13,554 bases of DNA, taken from contig CAAENW010000137.1 in NCBI GenBank assembly GCA_900757265.1, positions 1-13,554 of the forward strand, read 5' to 3'. The DNA comes from an uncultured Collinsella sp. Lineage in GTDB: Bacteria; Actinomycetota; Coriobacteriia; Coriobacteriales; Coriobacteriaceae. The number at the start of each line of letters is the position of its first letter. Position 1 is the first letter of the stretch. The position numbers and the translations under genes were made by a program. Of the stretch, positions 6,444-12,537 are shown piece by piece. The notes beneath the pieces were generated by a model. That model did no database searches and had not been told where the DNA came from. It saw only the letters and a program-made list of their open reading frames with translations.

Positions 6444-6482
6444 CCGAGAATTTCAAAAAAGTTTTTGAGCACAGCCTCGGTT
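6442..6482. other. Nested inverted repeat between the tad operon and tRNA-Phe
   Basis: An outer 7-bp pair, AACCGAG (6442-6448) and CTCGGTT (6476-6482), encloses an inner 7-bp pair, TCAAAAA (6453-6459) and TTTTTGA (6462-6468). It is placed where the tad operon transcript should end, but no T-run follows the outer stem in the minus direction, so an ordinary intrinsic terminator is doubtful. No better terminator for the tad operon is visible in 6384-6540. Confidence 0.45.
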
Positions 6483-6540
6483 CTTTAAATCGGCACGTCA
6501 GAGGCATCAGCCGGCAGCAAGAAGTTTTTCGCTCAGTCCC

Positions 6541-6900
6541 TTAAGCCGGCACGCGTTGGAGAGCAGGGATCGAAACAATGATTGAAGGACGCTCTAGTAC
6601 GGCCCAGGCGCCGGGGCAGGAGCACGTGCGCCAAGGACGAACGCTTTCGTAGCGCGCGAGGATATTGCCGTCGCGATCGATGAAGGCGATGTCGATGGGA
6701 TAGGCCATAAAACACGTATGGACCGAAGAGCAGCGTGGAAACGCCATGACGAGCGGCAGACCGTTGGCGGCAACCGGACACCGTCCCAGCATGCCGCGCA
6801 GGCGCACGGCAAACGACTCCGCCACCACAAACTCGGCCGGCGTCCAACCCAGCCTGTTGAGCGCCCGCGCGTACGCGATGTAGGACGAGACCGCGGTCAC
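6541..6900 (-). CDS. DUF192 family protein, last gene of the tad operon
   Basis: A 119-aa protein with the DUF192 (COG1430) layout: an AESFAVRLRGMLGR segment (27-40), then FPRCSSVHTCFMAYPID (54-70), in which the H-T-x-x-M-x-x-P-I-D block matches the family's conserved core, followed by IAFIDRDGNILARYE. DUF192 proteins have no settled biochemical role. The start is taken as the GTG at 6900, whose GTGA overlap with the stop codon of the preceding TadE-like gene gives a 4-nt coupling; the longer frame to 7005 would run deep into that gene. I see no signal peptide, although several homologues are exported. Cys57, Cys63, Cys93 and Cys95 are present. Its position suggests a role in pilus assembly or surface protein handling, which is inference. 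Confidence 0.8.
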   Translation of the reverse strand: MTAVSSYIAYARALNRLGWTPAEFVVAESFAVRLRGMLGRCPVAANGLPLVMAFPRCSSVHTCFMAYPIDIAFIDRDGNILARYESVRPWRTCSCPGAWAVLERPSIIVSIPALQRVPA

Positions 6901-7373
6901 ATGACCACCCCCGGACGCCATGGATCGACCGTCACCGCGCGCTCGTGCGACAACGTTGTCGGCGCCCCCAGCGTAACGCCAGCGATGCTGAGAGAAGTCG
7001 GCCACGGCTCATAGTGCATGGTGCAGGTGTAGGTCCTAAACGTACCGGATAGGGAGAGCAGGCCACCATCCGATGCCTCCGCGCCTTGCTCGCTCGACAC
7101 TTCGATCTGCAAGCCATAGCCTTCCATGGCATTCAGAATTTGAGTCTGAACCGTCGCCGAGGCATCGGCAGAGCTTTCGTCGCCCTCCCCCTCCGACGCC
7201 ACGGCGTGCGCCAACACGATGTCGGGCACCACGCGGTCGAAGCGCGCGACAGCGCTGGCATAGATCATGACGTTGTATACGATGAGTGCCAGCACCAGCA
7301 AAACGGGCGTAACCACTGCCATCTCCACCGTCGCTTGGGCGCGCTCCTCGCGCAGACGCATGCGGATACTCAT
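6897..7373 (-). CDS. TadE-like pseudopilin (second copy)
   Basis: A 158-aa TadE-like minor pseudopilin. A short basic N-terminus (MSIRMRLREE) is followed by the processing motif RAQATVEM at 11-18 (Ala12 at -1, Gln13 at +1, Glu17 at +5) and a hydrophobic segment to about residue 38, then a periplasm- or surface-facing domain rich in Ser, Gly and Glu. TadE/TadF proteins are processed by the Tad prepilin peptidase and are needed for Flp pilus assembly in other bacteria. The start codon shares one base with the tadG-like stop (TAATG), indicating coupled translation. A second Met at codon 5 (7361) is an alternative start. Family membership rests on the N-terminal motif and context. Confidence 0.82.
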   Translation of the reverse strand: MSIRMRLREERAQATVEMAVVTPVLLVLALIVYNVMIYASAVARFDRVVPDIVLAHAVASEGEGDESSADASATVQTQILNAMEGYGLQIEVSSEQGAEASDGGLLSLSGTFRTYTCTMHYEPWPTSLSIAGVTLGAPTTLSHERAVTVDPWRPGVVM

Positions 7374-9538
7374 TACGACCCACCGCCCAAAGCGCCAACC
7401 AGCGTGGCGACATCGACGGTGAGCGGGATGGAGCCGCCGCCGGGCAGAGGAATCTCCGCAAGCGTGAACACCGTACCGCTAATGGTGCGTTCGACTTGAT
7501 ATTCCAACGCCTCGCAAAGCGCCTTGGGATCGGTCACGCCCAACGGAATACTTCGCAGTTTGTCTTGCGCTTGAGAGAGACCAGCAATGTCAGACCCCGG
7601 GCTCTTAATGACGTTGGCGGAATCAGTCAGCACCGGCTTTCGCAGGCGCAAGTCGCACGGTTCCAAACCCAGCGCCGCCACGGACGCCGAAACGGTATCG
7701 CCGAGCCACGATGCGATGGAGCCCAACGCGCCGCTGCCCCCTCCTAGGCCTTTAATCATCTCGTCCATAAGTTCGTCGGCCGAACCTTGGATGTCTCCGT
7801 ATCCCACAAGCAGCCGTCCCCAGACATCCATGACGCCATCGAGTACGCCGGCAACGCCACCCGAGCGTTCCTTCAATGTCGAGAAAAATCGCGAAAGCAC
7901 GTTGTTTTGCGCCGTCGCCTCATCGGGCGCCAGCACCGCGGCAGAGATGGCACCGCGATCGCCAAGCCTGACTGCCGTGTTAAACGAAGAGTTGAGCTCA
8001 TCGGGGCTCGAGATGGCACCCGAAACCGCAAAGGCAACCACGCCGTTGCGACCGGGCGGAGCGATACGCGGACGCTCACCCGAAAGCGCTTTAATGGCCT
8101 GGTCAAACGCATTGCTCGCACGGTCGGCCTCATCCTCGGTCTGACGCATGAGCTCAAGCTCTTTGTTCCGACATTTGACGTATTCCTCCAAGGCCTTTTT
8201 GAACTCGTCGAAGTGATATTCGAAGCCGTTTTCGATAGAGGTTGAAGGCGCCGCAACAGCACCAAGCGACAAAACGCCAAAATGGCATTTGCTGCATTTA
8301 TCCTGTCCATCGTAATCGGCAACCGAAGCAAATCCGCTCGGCGTCCCTTTCTTATAGTTAGGGCAGGTCGTCCCGTAATGCAGATACGCCTTGTCATCGT
8401 TCACGCTAGTCGGCCACACCGCATCGGTATAGAGTTCCGTCGCCCGAACCTCATCAGAGTTGCGCGGCAGCAGCGGAATATAGGAGGAAACCCTGTCTCC
8501 GTTCTCGGTTATATGTGCCCGATCGACCTCCGCGCTCGCATAGGTATAAAACGCCTTACGCGCCGCAGACTCTGCCTTCATCTCGACACTCGAGCCGTGG
8601 GGCTTCTCATTTGTCAGACGCCAATGGTAGTAGTCCTTCGCGCGATCAAGGGCAACTTGGGGCTCCCACGTAACGCTCGATGAGTAATGCGGATTTTGAA
8701 CACCGGAGAGATCCGTTAGGCTTTTCGCACGCTCCCACATGCAAGAACAGCTGCCGACCGAGCCCTTGTCAGACCCACCACAATCCGCCAGCCAAGCACG
8801 CTCTTTAGCCTTCGCCGTGTCCTCAGAAGCCTTCCGCAGCTCCTCGGCCGCACACTCTAAATCATCTGATGTGTCTTTAATGGCATCGGTCGAGATCTCG
8901 GACCCCTCGAGCGCAGCGAAGTCAGACTCGGATGTCCTGGGCACGGCAAGCGCCGTACCGGTATAGGCCACACTATCGGTATCCTGCGCCGACACCGCCT
9001 GCGCGGCACGCGCGGCGATCAGATACGGCAGAGCCGTCTCGATTTTCTGTAAGCCTTCCGATGCGCTTTTGGCAAACTTGTTGCGCGTTTTAATGATCTC
9101 AATCCCGGTGTCGACCATATTGCCGGCAACCGGCTCGGCACCCGGGATGAGGATGGCGACCAGGCCCGTCCCGATCGTGGCAAACCCCGCCAGCCCCAGA
9201 CTCAAGATGCTCGCATCAACCACCGTGGCAGCCGTGTGATAGGACGACACTACGTTGGCACCCGCCAGCGCGCCGCTATCAGCCGCCACCTGGGTATCCC
9301 CGGCACGCGACATGCTCCACATCGCCGCGGTCGACGAAAACAGCAGCGTGAGCACCACCAAGATGACCACCGCAGAGGAGAGCGTGGTGTAGGCACCGTC
9401 TTCGATAAACAGGTCGATACCGGCTCGACCCATAAAGCCGCCTCGTTTGCGGAGAGCGCCTGGTCGACGGCGGGCCGCAAACCCTTGCGTCACCCGCAAC
9501 AGGCAGCGCCTAATCCCATGCAGCAATCCACGAATCAT
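7373..9538 (-). CDS. TadG-like pilus assembly protein with a large exported domain
   Basis: A 721-aa protein: a basic N-terminus (residues 1-40), one membrane segment (about 54-76), then the signature AADSGALAGA (85-94) seen just after the membrane helix in TadG-like proteins. A second hydrophobic stretch lies at about 108-132. The remainder is predicted to be outside the membrane. It contains helical, charged stretches at about 222-250 and 445-480 that could form coiled coils, and ten cysteines beyond the N-terminus (229, 253, 264, 266, 392, 415, 418, 456, 628, 675), including CPNY...CSKCH. The end is Gly-rich (LGGGS). TadG proteins are implicated in anchoring or assembling Flp pili. The ATG at 9538 follows GGAGGGAG and overlaps the previous gene by 29 nt; the open frame to 9640 has no site as good. 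The central domain is not one I recognise. Confidence 0.8.
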   Translation of the reverse strand: MIRGLLHGIRRCLLRVTQGFAARRRPGALRKRGGFMGRAGIDLFIEDGAYTTLSSAVVILVVLTLLFSSTAAMWSMSRAGDTQVAADSGALAGANVVSSYHTAATVVDASILSLGLAGFATIGTGLVAILIPGAEPVAGNMVDTGIEIIKTRNKFAKSASEGLQKIETALPYLIAARAAQAVSAQDTDSVAYTGTALAVPRTSESDFAALEGSEISTDAIKDTSDDLECAAEELRKASEDTAKAKERAWLADCGGSDKGSVGSCSCMWERAKSLTDLSGVQNPHYSSSVTWEPQVALDRAKDYYHWRLTNEKPHGSSVEMKAESAARKAFYTYASAEVDRAHITENGDRVSSYIPLLPRNSDEVRATELYTDAVWPTSVNDDKAYLHYGTTCPNYKKGTPSGFASVADYDGQDKCSKCHFGVLSLGAVAAPSTSIENGFEYHFDEFKKALEEYVKCRNKELELMRQTEDEADRASNAFDQAIKALSGERPRIAPPGRNGVVAFAVSGAISSPDELNSSFNTAVRLGDRGAISAAVLAPDEATAQNNVLSRFFSTLKERSGGVAGVLDGVMDVWGRLLVGYGDIQGSADELMDEMIKGLGGGSGALGSIASWLGDTVSASVAALGLEPCDLRLRKPVLTDSANVIKSPGSDIAGLSQAQDKLRSIPLGVTDPKALCEALEYQVERTISGTVFTLAEIPLPGGGSIPLTVDVATLVGALGGGS

Positions 9539-10046
9539 AATCTCCCTCCAGCCATTCGGGACGCGATTGATACGAGACATCGACCTTGAGCTCAACGTAG
9601 CCGCCCTCGGCGGTACCACCCATAGCCTGCGCAAACGCACCGATCACAGGCAACGGCTTGACCTCGCCGGAAACGGACACGGACGAGACGCCACCCGCAC
9701 CGGCCCGGCCAAGCTCGATATCCCACGACAACGGCCCGCCGGCATGAAAGATCGAAACGTTGGGCACTGCGGCAAGTCGGCGGCGGGTGAACTCCTTAAG
9801 ATCGTCGTCCTCCGCCGTCGTCGTGGTCATGAGCCGCGCGGTCTCGGCGGCGGCAGACTCCATGACCGCGCGCGTATAGAGCAGGCACACCGGTTGCAGC
9901 GCGAGAAGGATGAGTGTCAGAAACGTCGGCAGCAAAAAAGCGGCCTTGACCGTAGACTGCGCCCGGTCCTCGCGCGCGGCATCAATACAACGCGATGTCC
10001 TTAGCGGCCGCAGCGGCGTCGATAACCGACGTCGAGGCAACGCCAT
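9510..10046 (-). CDS. TadE-like pseudopilin (first copy), start uncertain
   Basis: The coding part is clear: EDRAQSTVKAAFLLPTFLTL, a pseudopilin processing motif and membrane helix, then ETARLMTTT and a domain containing alternating beta-like segments, ending WIAAWD. The conserved Glu at +5 is Lys here (Lys34 in this numbering). The start is doubtful. The first in-frame ATG is at 10046, giving 178 aa with a 20-residue Arg-rich leader, a poor SD, and 65 bp of overlap with the gene before it. A shorter start would be an ATT at 9986, overlapping the upstream TGA (ATTGA) with AAGGA 11 nt before it, giving 158 aa and a leader length like the other pseudopilins. I list the ATG but consider the ATT or a sequence error possible. 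Confidence 0.72.
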   Translation of the reverse strand: MALPRRRLSTPLRPLRTSRCIDAAREDRAQSTVKAAFLLPTFLTLILLALQPVCLLYTRAVMESAAAETARLMTTTTAEDDDLKEFTRRRLAAVPNVSIFHAGGPLSWDIELGRAGAGGVSSVSVSGEVKPLPVIGAFAQAMGGTAEGGYVELKVDVSYQSRPEWLEGDYDSWIAAWD

Positions 10047-10200
10047 GGGATGCCGCCCGCTCAACCAGCGCCGCCAAGCGCCCATCGGTGCCGGCACGCC
10101 AAAGTCCCGCGATCGCCAGCACGATCGATAACAGCGCCACCGTGACGATGGCGTATTCGACCGTCGCCTGGGCAGATTCCTCACGCAGGACATCATGCAT
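9982..10200 (-). CDS. Small Flp/TadE-type pilin-like protein
   Basis: A 72-aa protein with a pilin-type N-terminus: MHDVLREESA then QATVEYAIV, that is Ala10 at -1, Gln11 at +1, Glu15 at +5, and Tyr16, followed by a hydrophobic helix to about residue 33 and a short Ala-rich tail. Its size matches Flp pilins rather than TadE (usually above 120 aa), and the motif resembles the Flp protein four kilobases' worth of genes upstream in the same operon, so it may be a minor pilin. The ATG at 10200 follows AAGGAGGG at eight-base spacing, the best SD in this part of the operon. One nucleotide separates it from the preceding stop codon. Whether it is a second pilin or a pseudopilin cannot be told from sequence alone. 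Confidence 0.8.
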   Translation of the reverse strand: MHDVLREESAQATVEYAIVTVALLSIVLAIAGLWRAGTDGRLAALVERAASHGVASTSVIDAAAAAKDIALY

Positions 10201-10201
10201 T

Positions 10202-10765
10202 TCACGATCCCTCCTTTGAGTCCGTTGCCTGCGGGCTCAGGCGCACGGCGCGCAGACGACACGAAGCATCGCCAGCATCCGCGGCAATTGTCACCATATC
10301 GACCCAGCCGCGTTCGTCGCGCACGATGGCGCCCCACACGTTTCCCTTGATGTCGAGATAGCCGCTCAGAGCAAGTTGCGCCGTGGGTACCTCGCGATAG
10401 GCACGCAGCATATCCGCCGCCGCTTCGGTCATCGGTCGGTCCTCGGACCATGCAAGCCGGACCGCAATCGTGTTGCCCTCAGGCGAATCCGTCGCAGTGC
10501 CAGACCGCTTGTCGAGCGTCCGCAGAAAGGTTTGCGCCGTGACAGCGACATCCGAATCGTCCGCATCTCGCATCTCATCTTTTTGAGACGCCACCGCCGA
10601 ATCTGAGCCCAAATCGGAGGCGGTCCCAGGACGCTGCTGCCGCGCGGCGTTAAGCCCCCAAAGCACCGCCGCTATCGCCACGGTCAGGCAAGCAAACACC
10701 AGCAGCACCCCGATGGGGCGCTCGCCCTCTACAGGCTGTTGATGCCCTCGCTGATAGCGTTCCAT
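10202..10765 (-). CDS. Unrecognised single-pass membrane protein in the tad operon
   Basis: A 187-aa protein with a short charged N-terminus, one hydrophobic segment (about 18-38, IGVLLVFACLTVAIAAVLWGL), an acidic low-complexity linker (about 44-75) and a C-terminal domain (about 76-180) with a predicted alpha/beta alternation. I do not recognise a family. The N-in, C-out arrangement suggests the domain faces the cell surface. It overlaps the flp gene by 37 nt if the ATG at 10765 is the start, with only a weak SD; a GTG at 10708 is possible but would remove most of the region before the helix. It is flanked by flp and a pilin-like gene with a strong SD after it, so it is almost certainly part of the pilus system; a role as accessory or assembly factor is inference. 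Confidence 0.65.
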   Translation of the reverse strand: MERYQRGHQQPVEGERPIGVLLVFACLTVAIAAVLWGLNAARQQRPGTASDLGSDSAVASQKDEMRDADDSDVAVTAQTFLRTLDKRSGTATDSPEGNTIAVRLAWSEDRPMTEAAADMLRAYREVPTAQLALSGYLDIKGNVWGAIVRDERGWVDMVTIAADAGDASCRLRAVRLSPQATDSKEGS

Positions 10766-10962
10766 AGATCTTGGACCTTGCCCTTAAATGCGACGATGGC
10801 GATAATCGCGATCACCGCGAGCACGCCGACCAAGATGGCATACTCGGTGGTACCCTGTGCACTCTCCTCCTGCAATAGTTCCTTGGCGCGCTGACGAACA
10901 TGTGCCGCCCGGCAAAACGCCCAGCCCTGGACCTTGCCAGCAGCGTCAGTCATCGTGTTCAT
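10729..10962 (-). CDS. flp: Flp-type major pilin
   Basis: A 77-aa Flp/Fap family pilin, the presumed structural subunit of the Tad pilus. The leader is unusually long, about 35 residues with several basic residues (MNTMTDAAGK...), followed by EESAQGTTEYAILVGVLAV: Ala35 at -1, Gln36 at +1, Glu40 at +5, Tyr41, then a long hydrophobic helix to about residue 59 and a short C-terminus with KGKVQDLWNAI, as in mature Flp pilins of about 40-50 residues. Processing would be by a TadV-type prepilin peptidase, not present in this window. The ATG at 10962 follows GGGAGG at five-base spacing, 10 nt after the tadC stop. It has no visible promoter of its own, although Flp genes elsewhere are often first in the operon. 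Confidence 0.92.
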   Translation of the reverse strand: MNTMTDAAGKVQGWAFCRAAHVRQRAKELLQEESAQGTTEYAILVGVLAVIAIIAIVAFKGKVQDLWNAISEGINSL

Positions 10963-10972
10963 GTATTCCTCC

Positions 10973-11614
10973 CTACATCATCCCGCCTGCTCCCAGCAGC
11001 GGGCCCAATATGGACAGAAGCAACGCCGGCAAGATGAGCGTGCCGGTGGGAATCAGCAGCTTGACGGGTGCACGCTCGATCTCGCGCTCGACCGCGGCGC
11101 GATGAGCCGCACGGATCTCGCGACTTTGAGCGGCCAGCGTCTCGGCAAGTGGGGCACCCAGGGCGAGCGCCTGCCCCACCGTGATGGCAAAGGTCTCGAG
11201 CGCTCGCACGTCCAGGTCGCGCGCGGCGGCCAACAACTCGTCCTCACGCGTGCCCACGCCCACCTGCCACGCCATGCAGGCGCGCTCAAGGCGAAGAGCC
11301 AGCACTGACCGGCGGTTGGCGCAGAAAATCTCAAGCGCCGCATCAAACGAAAGACCGGCCGAAAGACCCAAGCGCACAACATCGATCATCTCGGACACTT
11401 CGCCGAGCGACACTCGCGCCGGGCCGCCCGCTCCAACCGCGCCCTTCACTCGCGCGGTCAGAGCATCGACCACCGAGCGACCCGCGGCAGCGACCAGCAC
11501 CGCCTCGCGCTTGCAGGCCCCTGCGATCTTGCGTGCATCCGCCCGATCCAAACCCGTCGCGACAAATACACTCAGGGCGCACAGGCAAGCCGCAACTGCA
11601 ACCGGGGCGCTCAT
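10973..11614 (-). CDS. tadC: TadC-like inner-membrane platform protein (short)
   Basis: A 213-aa protein of the type II secretion F / TadC kind. It has a membrane segment near the N-terminus (5-20), a central helical domain with the pattern EMIDVVRLGLSAGLSFDAALE (75-95) and FAITVGQALALGAPLAETL (142-160), which match the T2SSF repeat, and a C-terminal membrane segment (about 187-207). TadB and TadC form the inner-membrane platform driven by the TadA ATPase. At 213 aa it is shorter than most TadC proteins (about 280-320), apparently missing N-terminal membrane sequence. The start is the ATG at 11614, which overlaps the tadB stop (ATGA). The frame is open upstream to 11752, but that part is antisense-like Arg/Cys-rich sequence inside tadB. 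Confidence 0.85.
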   Translation of the reverse strand: MSAPVAVAACLCALSVFVATGLDRADARKIAGACKREAVLVAAAGRSVVDALTARVKGAVGAGGPARVSLGEVSEMIDVVRLGLSAGLSFDAALEIFCANRRSVLALRLERACMAWQVGVGTREDELLAAARDLDVRALETFAITVGQALALGAPLAETLAAQSREIRAAHRAAVEREIERAPVKLLIPTGTLILPALLLSILGPLLGAGGMM

Positions 11615-12537
11615 AGCTCCACCCGCATAATGCGCCGGATAACCACCAGGGCAACGGCGTTGAGGGCAAGACCCAGCACCACAGCGCCCGCGCCGGCAGG
11701 CGTCGCAAGACCGCGACGAAAATCTGCCGAAAGCAGCGCCAACACCGCGCACATGCCCGCCGGCATCGCCGCGACCATATGCGCAGACATGCGAGCCTGC
11801 GACGTCTTAACATCCAGGCGGCGCTTGAGCTCAATGCGCCCCCCCACCATGCTCGACGCCTCGGACAGTAAGTCGGCAAGCGGAGCGCCGGTGCGCTGAG
11901 ACACCTTAAGCGCCAAGGTCACAAGCGAAAGACCGGGGGCGTCGATACGCACGAGCAAGTCATCGAGCGCGTCGGTCGCCGAGATGCCGCAATCGATCGC
12001 CGCCGCCACCCGCAAAAACTCGGTATGCACTGGCTCTTGCGCATGAGCGCCCACAAAGCGCATGCCCTGGGCCAGCGAATGTCCCGAGGCAAGCGACATG
12101 GAAAGTGCGGTAAACGCCTCGGGCATTGCCTCTTCTGCATCGTGTTGCTCGCGCCGGCTCTCAAAGCCATCCCGAGCGGCACCAACGGCAAACGGAGCAA
12201 CAAGTCCCAAGGCAAATCCGAGGGGCGATAACGACACCATCGTTAGTAAAACGCAGCAGACACCGCTCGATAGCAGCAGAAACGCCAAACGTCCCGAAGC
12301 ATCTTCGATCACGAGGCCAAGGCGATGCGCCGGAGCCAGCGATGCCCACGAACGGGCGATCTTTTTCAGCAGATCGTTTTCCACCAGCTCACGCGGCAGC
12401 TTCTCTGCCACCGTCTCGAGCGCCTGACGTGCCAGCTCCGCCGGCGGTACCTGCGGCACACGAGGTTCCGCCCCGCACGCCGTCGCGACAGAAAGCCCTG
12501 CCAAGCCCCCTACGACGAGGGGCACAGTGATCTCCAT
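11611..12537 (-). CDS. tadB: TadB-like inner-membrane platform protein
   Basis: A 308-aa type II secretion F-domain protein. Hydrophobic segments lie at 4-20, 84-103, 105-121, 251-270 and 282-301. The cytoplasmic T2SSF domain lies between, with EAMPEAFTALSMSLASGHSLAQGM (136-159) and VTLALKVSQRTGAPLADLLSE (206-226), the family pattern. It would form the platform with TadC that couples TadA ATP hydrolysis to pilus extension. The ATG at 12537 follows GAGGAGG at seven-base spacing and overlaps tadA by 28 nt. Length is within the usual range for TadB. The gene order tadA-tadB-tadC-flp supports the assignment. Confidence 0.92.
   Translation of the reverse strand: MEITVPLVVGGLAGLSVATACGAEPRVPQVPPAELARQALETVAEKLPRELVENDLLKKIARSWASLAPAHRLGLVIEDASGRLAFLLLSSGVCCVLLTMVSLSPLGFALGLVAPFAVGAARDGFESRREQHDAEEAMPEAFTALSMSLASGHSLAQGMRFVGAHAQEPVHTEFLRVAAAIDCGISATDALDDLLVRIDAPGLSLVTLALKVSQRTGAPLADLLSEASSMVGGRIELKRRLDVKTSQARMSAHMVAAMPAGMCAVLALLSADFRRGLATPAGAGAVVLGLALNAVALVVIRRIMRVEL

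Noticed and set aside
8275..8292. Cytochrome c haem site (CxxCH) in the TadG-like protein
   Set aside because: A single CxxCH in an otherwise pilus-like protein with other cysteines is weak evidence for haem; kept only as an observation, not an annotation.
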